This document shows positions 1 to 11,419 of a stretch of 64,000 nucleotides of DNA, piece by piece. The DNA is taken from contig NC_060248.1 of the NCBI RefSeq assembly GCF_921293095.1, forward strand, positions 136,536,972-136,600,971, given 5' to 3'. Made by a program: the position numbers and the translations under genes. The notes under the pieces are model-generated. The model did no database searches, was not told the origin of the DNA, and worked only from the letters and a program-made list of their open reading frames with translations. The DNA comes from Ischnura elegans. Its lineage: Eukaryota > Arthropoda > Insecta > Odonata > Coenagrionidae. Position 1 is the first letter of the stretch. Each line of letters opens with the position of its first letter.

Positions 1-122
1 TATAGTTCGTTTTAGGTAAATTATGTACATGCAAGACATTTAAGTGAAAGTCGGGGTTATCCGTGTTTTTCGTTTATTCGTGCCGTCTCTCCCCTTCATT
101 AGCCCAGATAGTCGGGAGTGTA
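1..122 (-). mobile_element. End of a pogo/Tigger-like element running off the left edge
   Basis: The reverse complement of this stretch matches 12128-12252 over its whole length at roughly 80-85% by eye, including the shared 'taaatgtcttgcatgtac'. The outer part reads like a pogo-type terminal repeat ('cccgactatctgggctaat' on the minus strand). The element would extend leftward out of the window, so its body is not visible. The assignment to pogo/Tigger rests on the style of the terminal repeat only. Confidence 0.45.
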
Positions 123-1233
123 ATGTATGCATTTCGGCCACTAAGTGGCCCTTTTCAGCGAGCTGAAGGAAATAAGCACTTCCAGCACGTTTTCGACTGC
201 CTAACTCTAACAAACCTAAACTAGCGCACGCACTGAAATTAGTAGGAGGAAGGAAAGTATTGCCACCCTCCCAAACATTCCACTCCAAAATGCATATTAT
301 TCAGTAACATTTCCACTCTGAAAGAAATAATAGCTGTATGTATTCACCCCTTGTTGCCTTTACAATGCTGCTGTAATCTCCCCTCCCCTTCCAACGGAAG
401 ATCTCCCTCGTGCACTCCTCTCCTCAAATTATAAAAGAATGAACGATCTGCGGCCGTCTAACAATTGAAAGGATTAAACCCCAAGGCCGTACACTTTTCG
501 GGCAAAACAGCGAAGGTTGTGAAAGTTAGAGAAGATGTCAGTGGGAAGAAAGGCAGCAATTTAGACTGAAAGAACACAGAAGCAAACACTCACACAAACC
601 CAATCACTCACATAGGAGATTAGCCAAGGGAACAAATTTGTGCGTAGGTCTCAACCATGTGCAATGACATATAAATTACAAATAATAAATGTACACTCAT
701 ACTCCTTGTGGATTCACTTTGATGAACAAAATTCTGCATGGGACTTGCACATACAAGAAGCGTTTATAAAGCTGTTGCATACGACAGTGACTCACTCACA
801 CAAATAGAACGGGCAAAAATATGTAATAAGAAATTCACACTGAAACTCCTTGTGGATTTGCTCTGAAGAACAAAAATCTGCGTAGTGCTCATGCGCATTG
901 CAATTTTCTCCTCAAAGAGTCCCCAACTGAGAGCTCATACATGACAAACACATGTGTTTCCAAAAGAATATGGCCCAGTGGTCTGCTGCTCTGCAAATTG
1001 CCGGACTGGTTAGGCACGCACACACAAGAAGTACAAATATTCCTGTAATAAGTAATTTGGTTCTAGATTTCTCTCTCCATCCAGACAAATATAAATACAG
1101 GACCATCTGCCATCCCCACCGTTCATGCAGTCAGCTCTCTTGCGACTTACCCAAGCCAAAACATTCCATATTGCTTGAAAGCCAGTACATATACAGTATG
1201 TCTGGAAGTGAATTCAAATTTTGAAAAAATTAA
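123..1233. other. No intact gene; possible decayed zinc-finger repeats
   Basis: No open frame of note. Two diverged copies of a unit occur near 681-745 and 822-890, both containing 'actccttgtggatt' followed by 'gaacaaaa...ctgc'. One forward reading of the second unit gives ICNKKFTLK, which resembles the core of a C2H2 zinc finger. The CxxC and HxxxH ligands are not all visible, so this is a weak guess at a zinc-finger pseudogene. This block has no counterpart in the right-hand arm at 11420-12250, so it may be an insertion. Confidence 0.2.
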
Positions 1234-1790
1234 ATAAAGGCTAGAGTGGGATGGCAAGATCTGCACTCAGCTGGATTCTTATTTGGGATTCAAAGCAATC
1301 GAAAGTAGATATTTAGAGACACCTTTAGCAAAATTTTCAGATACCTAGGTGGTCCCACAGTCCTCATATCATGAAAAACGTGTTTTTTCGAAAAAAAATT
1401 TCCGCTTAGAGAAATCTGAATGAATTCATGGACATAAATTTTAATGTCCAAAACCACCCTAATTTTTTTCAGAGTTTGTGGATCAAAATTGAGTTTAGGA
1501 AAAATATTTGAATTTTTTAATGAATTTTTAGGTTATGTAAGTAATCTTTAGCAAACTTCTACGTAATAATTTTTTTGAATTTAACCATGAATAATTTTTT
1601 TGTGTATCTTTCATTGTTCTTTTGAATGGCTGTGTTAGATTTACCATTTTAACTCCGGAAAATCCCCAAAATTCGAAAAAATCCAATTATTGGTGTTTTC
1701 CCCCATTGTTTTTAGCAGATAAACTCAACTGCATGTCAATTAATAACGATTTTTATCTATATTTTCATTTTTTTAATATATAGTGAGTTC
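1234..1790 (+). repeat. Left arm of a large inverted repeat
   Basis: From 'taaaggctagagtggg' onward this sequence matches the reverse complement of about 11420-11985, sharing for example 'gatctgcactc' and 'ttgggattcaaagcaatcga' in inverted form. The arms diverge near 1790 and 11420. The loop between them is about 9.6 kb and contains the nested Tigger elements. No coding potential is seen. The arm may belong to the same repeat family as 1-122, because the same pair of segments recurs on the right. Confidence 0.7.
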
Positions 1791-2060
1791 AGGTTTGTCG
1801 TTTTCAGACCAGAACATGATCAAAATGGGAAAAAACCCTTTTTTAAATTTTACATTTTTTAGCACATAACCTCAACTGCTTGTGAATGAAGAACCATTTT
1901 TCATCTTTTGTTTCTTTTTAATAGCAGGGTCAGGTTGGCAATTTTGCGGCCAAAAAATACTCAAAATTTGAAATAACTTTATTTTTTGGTAACTTTTTTT
2001 CCATTTATGCAAGCACAAAACCTCATTTTAATGTTACAAAGAAATGATAATTTTTGTTTC
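1570..2060 (+). repeat. Diverged tandem repeat, about 150-bp unit
   Basis: Units anchored on 'agcagataaactcaact' at 1714, 'agcacataacctcaact' at 1861 and 'agcacaaaacctcat' at 2012 recur at spacings of 147 and 151 bp. Each is followed by a T-rich tract and a 'tcaggtt' or similar block. An earlier, more diverged unit lies before 1714. The array overlaps the left inverted-repeat arm. Confidence 0.55.
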
Positions 2061-2806
2061 CCCCCACCCTTTTGTCTAAGAGCTGATTATTTATCATTTA
2101 AATATTACCATTTACGGAATAAATTAATGAAATAATTATATTTATTTTAATGTGAGACCTCTTTTTTAATTTTTATTAATAATAATGACATTTTATAAAA
2201 TTACAAAATAGTTAAATATGTTCAAAACAACATTACAATAGTAATAGTTTTAGTCTTAAACACTATCTTCATTAATGATGGGGTTAGTATCTAATTTGAT
2301 AAATAATTTTGAAAGAATTTTTGCGGGTCTAATAATTTTTAACTTATACCTTGCATTTCTAAGGTAATAAATAATTGTGGTAGGGTGAGAACAGGACCCC
2401 ACAGTTAAAACAAATACAGTAAAACCTCTATGTAGTGAACCTCTTTACATCGTAAACCTCTATACATCGTACCAACCCTCTGGTCCCGTCAGATTTACAT
2501 GTAAATTTATAAGCAAACCTCTCTATAGTGAACCTCTTTATATCGTAAAACCTCTACATATCATAGCAATGAGAGACCCCCGAGACGGCCTAACTACCTC
2601 CGCATTTCGTACCGAGACAACTAGAGGCCATTAATGAGGCCGCGATAACGAACATGGAATGACATTTTCAGTGATAAATGTTTCACGCTTATTCTTCTCT
2701 TTTACACCTTTACTGTAATTTTCACGTTAACCATTGGCTAGGGCCATTTTGTTCCATATGAGAGCATACCTAACAGTAAATAAGAAAAAGGCAACGAACT
2801 ATCCTA

Positions 2807-3214
2807 ATCATTTTAAGTGACACTAAATGAAGACAGAACGCATCGTTTTCTCTCGAATCATGGTAAAAATTGCGCGATAGCACTCGCTATCTATTACTTA
2901 TGGCTTTATTTTCCTGTAAATGCTTACATACTATGTTCAGTTAATAAAAGAGGCGACCAGCGCAGCCTATAATCCCTTGCCGGCGGAAATATTTCAACTA
3001 ACTTCACTCCATCATTTTAAGTGACACTAAATGAAGACAGAACGCATCGTTTTCTCTCGAATCATGGTAAAAATTGCGCGATAGCACTCGCTATCTATTA
3101 CTTATGGCTTTATTTTCCTGTAAATGCTTACATACTATGTTCAGTTAATAAAAGAGGCGACCAGCGCAGCCTATAATCCCTTGCCGGCGGAAATATTTCA
3201 ACTAACTTCACTCC
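2807..3214 (+). repeat. Perfect 204-bp tandem duplication
   Basis: The 204 bp starting 'atcattttaagtgacactaa' at 2807 are repeated directly at 3011-3214. I see no difference between the copies on a base-by-base reading. The duplication lies in the 5' non-coding part of Tigger 1. The identity suggests either a very recent duplication or an assembly error. Confidence 0.85.
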
Positions 3215-3899
3215 CATTCATGGAGACAGAATTACTCAACCGCATTGCTACTTCCATTTCTAAAATGAAAATATTTCATGAATTTACTGCGACTCGAAAT
3301 AAATCAAATACAGTTTTGCAATTATTTTATTCCCATATTTCCCGGTGTAGCACTTTCTCACTGCCGCCTTGGTAATTTTTTCGTGAACGATCGTAGTTTA
3401 CAATTTATTGTGCTGAGCGACAGTCATATGTCTCGCGTGCGTATTTATGCCGCGAAATCTGACTTCCATCGGGAGTCCGGGACGTCAATTTCTAGCAATA
3501 CTGAACGAACATCACTCCATGCGCGACAATGTTAGGTGAACGAGACAAATAATTAGCTGATACGCGGTAGAGCAATGAAATTTTTTACCGTCGCCGCGGC
3601 ATTCTGAAGTAGTTCGCCCAGCATTCTCACAAGGAAATCACGTCATTTTGCAGACCGAGCGTTTCTTTGCGCCCCTGACAGAGTTTTTAAATGGAACTCT
3701 ACGAGCATTGTATTTTAGAGAAAGGGAATTCATCGAAATTTCCAAATTACGCTCAGTTTCTTGTTTATTTTTTGCAATAGTCACGTGTTTATTTATTTTT
3801 TATAATCTTTAACAAGAATGTTATAATATGTTATAAGAATGATAAATCAATTTTCTAAAATATATTATAAGGAGTATTTTCAATTATTTGCCATAAAAT

Positions 3900-4303
3900 A
3901 TGAAAACATACGAAAATTACTTAATTAATTATATGCTGACGATGGAATCGACAAATAAAACAAGGCGGCTGCTTGACATTACCACATTCCGAGGAATTTT
4001 CCTAGCCATCAATGAGGGCAGGCAGAAGAAAGATGTAGCAGTGACCTTTGGAATACCATCATTCACCCTGACATCTATTTTAAACAACCGAGCAAAAATA
4101 GAAGAAACTGTATATCTAGGCTGCACAAATAAAAAACTTGGGCAGTGAAATAAGAGGTTGAAGGAATTATGTTAAGAAATATAAAAGTTGTGTACTTCCC
4201 TCCAAACACTACTCGTAAATTACAACCCTTTGACCAGGGAATTATTTCTTTGGTCAAATGGCATTATCAAAAGCAGCTAGTGAATTATTTTTATGGAGAG
4301 TGA
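3900..4303 (+). pseudogene. Tigger 1 transposase, N-terminus and DDE remnant
   Basis: The frame from 3900 to 4148 encodes a CENP-B/Psq-type helix-turn-helix start, recognisable in 'INEGRQKKDVAVTFGIP' followed by a serine/threonine-rich recognition helix. It then jumps directly to the end of the DDE domain in another frame at 4169-4303, with VVYFPPNTTRKLQPFDQGII, which carries the third catalytic aspartate of the pogo/Tigger family. The second DNA-binding helix-turn-helix and the first two catalytic aspartates are missing, so an internal deletion has removed about two thirds of the gene. Tigger transposases are normally about 500-600 residues; this copy cannot be functional. Confidence 0.8.
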
Positions 4304-4349
4304 ATAGTGAAAACTACATTAAAAGTGCTCATGGAACATCCTTCAGACC

Positions 4350-4600
4350 ATGCACAGGCTGTGCCTTTCGTGGAAGGAATTAATATCCTCAATTTTTGAG
4401 AAATGCTTCATTAAGGCTGGGATTACGGGTGATAGCAAACAGGAGGAAAGTGAGATATTTGAGAATGAACCTACAGAGTACAATAAAATCAACAAAATAG
4501 TTGACACAAATTCAACATTTGAAGACTTTGTAAATGTTCATAATTAATTATTCATATGTTCTCCACATGAGTTGGAAGATAGTGGTGAAGGAGATGTATA
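4350..4600 (+). pseudogene. Tigger 1 transposase, C-terminal tail, first half
   Basis: The frame contains FEKCFIKAGI, typical of the region after the DDE domain in Tigger transposases, then an acidic tail. A TAA at 4545-4547 interrupts it, after which the same frame continues as HELEDSGEGDVY up to the Tigger 2 insertion at 4601. The rest of the acidic tail resumes beyond the insertion at 8947. Confidence 0.65.
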
Positions 4601-5286
4601 CAGTAAACTCTTGATTTTACGAAGCAGGATTTTACGAAGTTTTCGATTATACGAAGTGATATTGCGGTCCCGGTGAAAAGCCTTTGCTAAATACATGGCG
4701 CTATTCGATTATACGAAGTTTCGATTATACGAAAGTTTTTGAATTTACGAACCTCGCCTCGGTTCCTAGGAGCAAATGGCATTCGTTTATACGAACTACG
4801 GCGAAAAATTTGTCAACAAAACTAGTTACGCCGGCGTAAGTAGTTAAAAAATCAGCGCTTCCAACTGTGGTCCATCAAAAGTGCGAAATCGTAAATGATA
4901 ATGCAACTTTGGAGAGAAATGGGTCGCCAAAAACCTCACTGTGGGAATTTAGGGGGAGTAGGAGTTCAGTTAAAATATCGCGGCTGACATTATGCCCCTT
5001 TTTACGTGCCTGTTCGTAAACATAGCATCGACAATAATTCGTAGTTTAACATGTCAGGAAGGTCGCACGGAGTATTTCGTACACCCCTAATTAACCCTTT
5101 GCACTGCTGTGAACGTACTTCGAAGACTACTTGACTACTTTTCGCCGAAGCACTTCGAAGGGTCCCTAATCCGGGACCCTTTCCTCGACGAGCTCACCCT
5201 CGCTGGCCCCTGAAACTGGGCTATTTTTTAATGCATTACCTACCTGACGCAACCCTGGGTTTCAAAGGGCAAAGGTGCCATGGGGG

Positions 5287-5750
5287 GAAAAAGAGTAAAG
5301 TGCGTGTTACTGGGGGGCTGTGCGTCAACCAAACGGGCACGGACAAAATAAGTCCATTGTCATTGGGAAATTTGAAAGGCCACGGTGCTTAAAACATGTA
5401 AAATTGGAAGCCCTCCCCGTTTTTTGCCATGCAAATAAAAACAGCTGGATGACCCGAGAAATTTTCCAGCAAACGGTTATACGTCTACAGAGAAAAATTG
5501 CTGGAGAGAACAGCAAAATTGTTTTAATAATGGATAATGCCACCGTTCATAAATACGTGGAAGGTCTAAAATTGGCTAATGTTCGAGTCCTCTTTTTACC
5601 CCCGAACTCGACTAGCAAGTCCCAGCCCTTGGACCAAGGCATTATCCAGGATTTTAAAGTCCTATACCGGAAGAAGCTTGAGCGGTATTACTTGCGATGG
5701 ATCGGTATGTATACATTCATCTATTTTGCTCATGTGCGTTTGGATATCGA
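5287..5750 (+). pseudogene. Tigger 2 transposase, DDE domain fragment
   Basis: The visible region begins with KRVKCVLLGGC in one frame and passes by a frameshift near 5320-5330 into IVIGKFERPRCLK. It continues through 'SWMTREIFQ', then VLIMDNATVH with the second catalytic aspartate, and VLFLPPNSTSKSQPLDQGII with the third. This order is diagnostic for the pogo/Tigger DDE domain. The N-terminal helix-turn-helix domains and the first catalytic aspartate are absent. After 'YRKKLERYY' the protein loses similarity, shortly before the insertion at 5832. Confidence 0.8.
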
Positions 5751-5831
5751 TTTAGATATTTTTATTCATGATTATCATTCTTTCAAATCTATTTGCTAAT
5801 TTTATAAATGGGAACAGAAATTAATAACATA

Positions 5832-7100
5832 CAGTGCAACCTCGATAAAACGACACCCCACGGTGCACCAATAAACACTCGCTATAGTGAATTGTCGCTT
5901 TACTGGAGGTGGAGCAAATAATAGCCAATATACCTGTTGTGAACAGTTATACAGGAACAGGAGTGGTGTGGCGACAAAGAAGTTTCTATCCGATAAACGT
6001 AAGCATAAATCCAGACGAAAGACGATGTTTTTTTTGCATCACTAAATTTCCTTACTCAAACAACGACTATCTATTCAAACAATTTATAAGCACCGTATTG
6101 AATAAAAATCATGCAAAGCATGGTTTTGTCAATTATTATGCCAATGCACAACCGACGAAGCCGTTTTTCTATGCACTTAATCAGTGCATCTACGTAACCA
6201 TTCTATTATTTTCGTATTTTCCACTGAAAATTCAAAAACTAACTAATAAAACCGTATCGTGGTTATATAATACCTCAAATGTTTCCATTGGTGTATTTTA
6301 TTGATGTATATTATTATTGGTGATTCTTCCACGACTTCGGATTTACACCGCCGGCATCACCAGCAATTATGACAAGAGATAACGCTTTGGTGCTTTGCAT
6401 TAGTATAATCAACCTTCCTCACTCTTGAAATTCCTGATTCGCAATCTATCCTTAAATACTTCGCTTTAGGCTTAGGATCAGGAGTTCCCGCAGATTGGAG
6501 TGGGCAAAACCACCCGAACAAAGCTCCTTATAACTCTACATAGTCTGCATTCCTTGAGCGCTTTTGTTTTTCTTAAATCGTGGAAAGCGAATAGGAAGAT
6601 AAATTAATTTCAACACTCTCATATTACTCCTTCATTTTTATTTTCTCGCTTAGACGTGTTTGGTGTTTTTTTGGCCATGGTGTCTGCCATCAAATGCTTT
6701 CTATTCACGCAACTCACGAACGTGCGGGTATGCTGCCGACTGCTTTCTGCCGCCCGAGGAACAAAAGAAGATCAAGAATTCGCGAATGCTAATGCCACAA
6801 TATTTTCACAAAATTAACTACTTATTTATCGAACGACAGTTTACCACATAAATTTGAGACTGAGCACTCCATTAACTTCATTTCTAACAGATTGCTAGGA
6901 ATTACATAGATGAAGGAATCTTGATGTAATTTTTTCCGGCGGTGATACCCTCGCTATGGCGAGAGCCAACACCAAAAGGGCCTCGTAAAAACGAATTATT
7001 TAACATGCATATTATAGGGTCAATTGACGGTGCATCGGCTAACTCTCGTAATAGGGGGGGTCTCGCTAGAGCCCGTACTCGCTTTAACGAGGTTCCACTG
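5832..7100. mobile_element. TA-flanked element with pogo-like ends, third level of nesting
   Basis: The left end cagtgcaacctcgataaa and the inverted right end cagtggaacctcgttaaag are alike, and both are bordered by TA (5830-5831 and 7101-7102). The part from about 6310 to 7100 matches 28234-29030 in inverted orientation, so it belongs to a dispersed family. The left 480 bp has no match there, so this could be a composite of two elements. An open frame at 6660-6851 is kept in the other copy (WCLPSNAFYS and CFLPPEEQKKI are shared), but nothing identifies it as a real protein. Confidence 0.6.
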
Positions 7101-7102
7101 TA

Positions 7103-8820
7103 CCGAAATGGACATTGATACATGCAATCCGCACCATAATATCTTTTCGTGTATATATTGGCCTTTGTGAATGAACAACTTAAATATCTTAAGTACTGGG
7201 CTCTATTTACCGCCAATTTATACTTCAAGCTTCTCGTAATGAAGACGCACTTCCAAGTCTAACCATGAACTTTCTTCTCACGTGCTTCCCCGTTCTCCCA
7301 TGCTGGGGTTCTGTCTTTCCAAAGCCGTCCCTTCCCTCCTGCCGCCTTTGGCTAATCTTGCTGACACCCACCTTACGCATCCCAAACCCCTCCTTCCCCA
7401 GCATTTCCCATTCACTCCCTCCCTAAGGAGACTGAGCTTGTGTGCGTCGCAAAAAAAAACGGCCCCCAAAAGTAGACTGATTGTGAGGCAGAGCTGAAGG
7501 CCATTTCCCCACCCTTCTTTGTCCTGCCCCCTTCACCAGTCCTTGTGCTGACCACACTTCTTCCCTCAGGCAATCCCCATCCCACTCTTATTCACCCCAC
7601 CCACTGGGAACGTTCCCCGATTGTGGAGAAGGGCATGGTTCATCTTTACCTGCAACGGGGGGAAGTTATTAACCGGAGAGAGGCGGAAGTAGTATCTTCC
7701 ACTATCGGGAAAATGGTGCCGCGCTTATAATTGTCTCTTCTTCTCAGCTGACTTTTCAATTGAAATTAATTTCTTCGCTCTTTCCACACTATATTTATTT
7801 ACGATTATGGCGCGACTATTTTTTAGTGCTAAAACCAAGAAAATCTTTTCTCTATGTCAATGATCCTTTGCCTAACTTTCAATATGGCGGAGAAAGGAAC
7901 ACGAAAACTAAATGAGGTGACGGTACAGGTTTTTGCGTGTCATTTTTTGGGAATTCACGCTAGCGAACCAATACTTAACCACGTTGAGAAATGATAAAAC
8001 GTCTCTTGTAGGAAAACAATCAATGTGGATAATAACGTTTCTATCTATATTTCTCCGATACTGTAAGATGTTTCTCCTGTCGTTTTCTGGTTGGAACCTT
8101 GCTCCTGTCGGCATAAAAGGAGAGAAACATACTATATGAACAGGTCATCTCACACCCGGTATGAAGAATACAGTCCTGATGAAGAATTAAGTCTTTTATG
8201 GCAACGTCTGCGAAGATGATGGAACACAGTAGTCGGACGGAGAACTCAAACAGAATTTACTTCAAATATTCGCCAGAAGATAATCACATCCTACGTTATT
8301 TATGATCGTAACTGAATCTCAGTGAAAATAGAGCACATTCTGCTGAAAATACAAAGTAACTCGAAATATTAACTTACGAAGGTTATTTTGGAAACGGGCT
8401 AAGACCCTTGTTTTTCTTTTTTTCTCGTCACTGAGCGATAGAGGGCGACATTAATGGCGGTTAGGCCGGCTGCCGCTAAAATTCCGTGGGTGTCAGAAAC
8501 AAATATCTATCTTTTGCATACTTAATAGTAGCTATTGGCTCCTAACCACAAATTTATTACTGTTAATTCTTATAATAAACATTGCAATTCATTATTTGAT
8601 TACGTTTTCTAAACTGGTCGGGAATTTCTTTAGCGATCGTTGATGTTGAAGTATGAACAAGAAATGGGAATTTTATGGTGGTATAATTATTTAACGATTT
8701 TTCACATCATAAATCGATAGCAAAAAGCCTTTTCTATGAATTATACCGAGAATAACCACCGAAAACATTAAAATAAGACCACTAAAGACAAAAAACGGCG
8801 GAAGAAACAAAAGCGAAAAT
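7103..8820. other. Tigger 2 interior without recognisable coding sequence
   Basis: The stretch contains a C-rich block at 7270-7720 and otherwise ordinary AT-rich sequence. Short open frames on both strands show no recognisable motifs. It is probably a replacement or deletion product of the original Tigger 2 body. Confidence 0.4.
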
Positions 8821-8946
8821 TTTTTTCGTGACTTATGAAAAAGGTTTGAATTTACGAAACTCGATTTTACGAAGTGCCAATTTTCCGGTCCCACTGACTT
8901 CGTAAAATCAAGAGTTTACTGTATATATTGCAGGATACAGGAAGAG

Positions 8947-9117
8947 ATGGATTTAGAGGAAGATGTTGGTAATGAGGAATCAGTTACAGTTCCCACCAAA
9001 AAAGAGGTTGAGGATTCATTGAACGTAATTGAATGGCTTTTATTAAGCATGGAGGAATGCGATCATAATATGATGGTATTCAATAGAATTGAAAACATTA
9101 TATCGAAAGAGTTTTAA
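8947..9117 (+). pseudogene. Tigger 1 transposase, C-terminal tail, second half
   Basis: Fifty-six acidic codons end at TAA 9115-9117 (MDLEEDVGNEESVTVP at the start, IISKEF at the end). It resembles the acidic C-terminal tail of Tigger transposases and continues the fragment cut off at 4600. Removing Tigger 2 and one TA leaves a frameshift at the join, so the two halves do not read straight through. Confidence 0.6.
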
Positions 9118-9527
9118 AAAAGGTTTAAGCAAACCCAATAACTAATTTCTATCCTAAAAAGTCCTCTTGAACAAGTTACTTTTACCTTTGTGTAATCATT
9201 AAATTGTAAATATATGTTCACTAATGCATGCATGTATGTTTAAATACATTAATATTATGGTTTATTAATAAAATGGTGCCTATCACTAAAACCTCTCTAT
9301 AGTGAACCTCCATACATCAAAATGCCCAATTATTGGTCCCCTCCATTACGATGTAAAGAGGTTTTACTGTAGTTCTATTCCAAAACCCCGCGGCATAGCA
9401 GATATACAGGCAGACAACTCAGTTCATGCTCAACTCCCAGAGTATTATAGTCTCACCTCTTGCACACATACAGTTCCACCACTCACAGTTCATAACAATA
9501 AAACGTTATTGTACTTTTCCACACGAT

Positions 9528-9580
9528 TTAATTAATTCAACCGGTTTCGTCGCAGAGGCGACATCATCAGGTACAGAAAC
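9528..9580 (-). ncRNA. Hammerhead ribozyme motif, core intact
   Basis: On the minus strand CTGATGA (9570-9564) is followed by stem II GTCGC-CTCT-GCGAC, then GAAAC (9548-9544) and the self-complementary helix III ACCGGT. These are the conserved parts of a hammerhead, which is known to occur in PLE ends as a type I ribozyme with a very short helix III. The closing helix I is weak here, because TAC faces GAA. Cleavage activity is not demonstrated. Confidence 0.65.
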
Positions 9581-9649
9581 CGTTATAATAACAGATATTT
9601 TGTTCTTGTTTTTTTTTTTCCCTGTTCTGAAAATATCTGTTATTATAAC

Positions 9650-9705
9650 GGTTTCTGTACCTGATGATGTCGCCTCTGCGACAAAACCGGTTGTATTAAT
9701 TAAAT
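9650..9705 (+). ncRNA. Hammerhead ribozyme motif with a core mutation
   Basis: CTGATGA at 9661-9667 and stem II GTCGC-CTCT-GCGAC at 9669-9682 are intact, but the following GAAAC reads AAAAC. The G expected at 9683 is A. That guanine is invariant in active hammerheads, so this copy should be inactive. The opposite arm of the hairpin keeps the G. Confidence 0.6.
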
Positions 9706-9792
9706 TGTGTGGAAAAGTACAATAACGTTTTATTATTAAGAATGGATTTTTACAAAGTAAAGCCAGAAACAATCAAGTTTACTCACAGTTCA

Positions 9793-11419
9793 GTTAACTC
9801 ACAGGTCAGTTCACACACAATTCAGTTCCCTCAGAGATCCCCACACTCACGGTTATGACTCGTCGTATTCAGTACAATCGCACACACTGAAAATATCACC
9901 GATCAATTCAGTTCTCGAGTGACGACTGACTGACAGACAACAATTCATTTCCCTCAGGCAAACTGCACAATCCTCACAACAATCCCGTGCACTTAATTAA
10001 ACAATATCCCAGTGTACCATTACAACAATATATCTTATCAATCCCCAATAGTTCTGTATTATTCACCCAAACACATTCAAATAATCTTTACAAAGACTCC
10101 TTGGTCCCAACTCCAAGACACTTATTAAGTCTCTGTATTGTGCAATCCTATCCCTCTTGGAATACCATAATTGCAGTTCCTTCTTCACCTACAGTCTTCT
10201 CGCCGACTAGATGGCAAGTTTGCCTGCTGCCAATGTGCTCCTGGTTTTAATGTTGACGAAGGATTCCAAGCTCGAGACATCTGCTGTTAAGAAGATGTTA
10301 AGCGAGGCTATCCGATATTTGATACAGACAGTCCGGTATAATTTAGCCTCAATCGCTTTACTAGCATTTCTGATGAAATCAATCGATTAGGCTTTTACTT
10401 TGTGAAAATCTATGTATTTTTCCATGGATGGAAAAATGGATTTTCAAAAAGTAAAAGCCAAATCGATTGATTTCACTCCAAGTCTCCCTTTAAAATGCGA
10501 AAATACGTATTGAATAGCCATTAAAGTATGCGACTTCAATCACAATTATATTACGCATTCAATAAAATTTCAAAACTCAATAGAATGATGATAATTAAGC
10601 ATGGTTAATAACTGTTTTTTAATATTTTTCCCTTTTGTCATTTTAATATGCAAAGTAAACGGAATGTGAACTTCAGTGTAGTGCATCTGGAATTATGAAA
10701 TCGAGGAGTAATATGAATATTTGTAGCTAATGGATTATTATCAACATAAAATGTTGATCTCTCCATGTTTCAAGGAATCCCTTTTTCCAGAACAATCCGT
10801 CAACACAATCGTAACAAAAACACTCATTAATTGATAGATTCATAATTGCACTTATTTTTATGGTAGTCGTCTGTATTTTTCAACATGTGGTTTTATTTCC
10901 CTTTCGCACTTAACTTGTCCTTATTCTAGTTTGTTCTAGACCTATAAATAAAAGATTTAACTAAGCAATTTATCAAAGTCTTTCTTGTTTTTTCTCAAAC
11001 ATTGTTTTTAGAATAAAAAAATAAAATCTCTATTTGGGTCTCCTAAAATCGGACTACCTTTTAAAAGTTAATACATATTTCGTAATACATAATGTGGGTG
11101 ATCTACGAAATTAATTCGTTTTTCTTGCTCATTCATACATGTGCATAGTTGAATTTCTTCTGTCTATTGTAACTGTTGTCTCCCATGTGTTGGAGGAAAT
11201 AATTATGATAAAATAAAACTCTCATTGAAAATGAAAAAATAAATAATTAATTAGAGTAAAAAGACTTAAAATATGAATACTGCATGTGGAAACTTAATGT
11301 ATTGAGAAATCATTACGCTAGCTCAATTTCAGTGATTTTATGTAGCTGTTGTATACAGTGCAGCATGTATTCAGAGAACTCAGTAAGACGTATGACTGTA
11401 TTTTTTTTAAAGCACAAAG
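9793..11419. other. No gene seen; one short foldback
   Basis: The first 200 bp are rich in variations of 'cacagttcagt' and give only meaningless frames. Apart from the 100-bp foldback at 10375-10474 the stretch is AT-rich and featureless by eye. Confidence 0.5.
10375..10474. repeat. 100-bp near-perfect foldback
   Basis: gaaatcaatcgatt at the left pairs with aatcgattgatttc at the right. The arms continue through 'ggcttttactttgtgaaaat' and its inverse to a palindromic centre 'tttttccatggatggaaaaa'. No protein is encoded. It could be a tiny foldback MITE. Confidence 0.75.

Larger units (their letters stand above)
4601..8921 (+). mobile_element. Tigger/pogo DNA transposon 2, nested in Tigger 1
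   Basis: The ends read cagtaaactcttgattttac on the left and its inverse on the right, with direct TA at 4599-4600 and 8922-8923. The subterminal zones carry repeats of 'gattttacgaag' and 'gattatacgaag' plus a shared 'cggtccc' box at both ends. It interrupts the C-terminal part of the Tigger 1 gene, so it inserted later. It contains its own transposase fragment (5287-5750) and a further TA-flanked insertion (5832-7100). Confidence 0.85.
2417..9369 (+). mobile_element. Tigger/pogo DNA transposon 1, interrupted by a second element
   Basis: The 5' end reads cagtaaaacctctatgtagt and the 3' end is the inverse of cagtaaaacctctttacatc. Both ends are flanked by TA (2415-2416 and 9370-9371), the target site of Tc1/mariner/pogo elements. 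Subterminal 'cctctatacatcgta'-type repeats follow the left end. Inside are fragments of a Tigger transposase on the plus strand (3900-4303, 4350-4600, 8947-9117). Tigger 2 (4601-8921) is inserted near the C-terminal end of the coding region. Without that insertion the element would be about 2.6 kb, near the usual Tigger size. Confidence 0.85.
9493..9780. mobile_element. Penelope-like element terminal fragment folded into a hairpin
   Basis: About 115 bp from 9498 to 9610 are repeated in inverted orientation from 9629 to 9745, around a short T-rich spacer. Each arm carries a hammerhead-type core and the sequence 'aataacgtttta' seen at PLE ends. The right arm continues into ATG at 9742 with MDFYKVKPETIKF, which corresponds to MERFHKVKPEVI at the start of the large PLE gene at 43468. 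So the right arm is a pseudo-LTR including the start of the gene. The 12-bp 'actcacagttca' occurs on both sides (9481-9492 and 9781-9792) and is a likely target duplication, though the surrounding DNA is rich in similar words. Confidence 0.75.

Noticed and set aside
5909-6304. 131-codon open frame in the third nested element
   Set aside because: Not present in the second copy of the element, no domain recognised.
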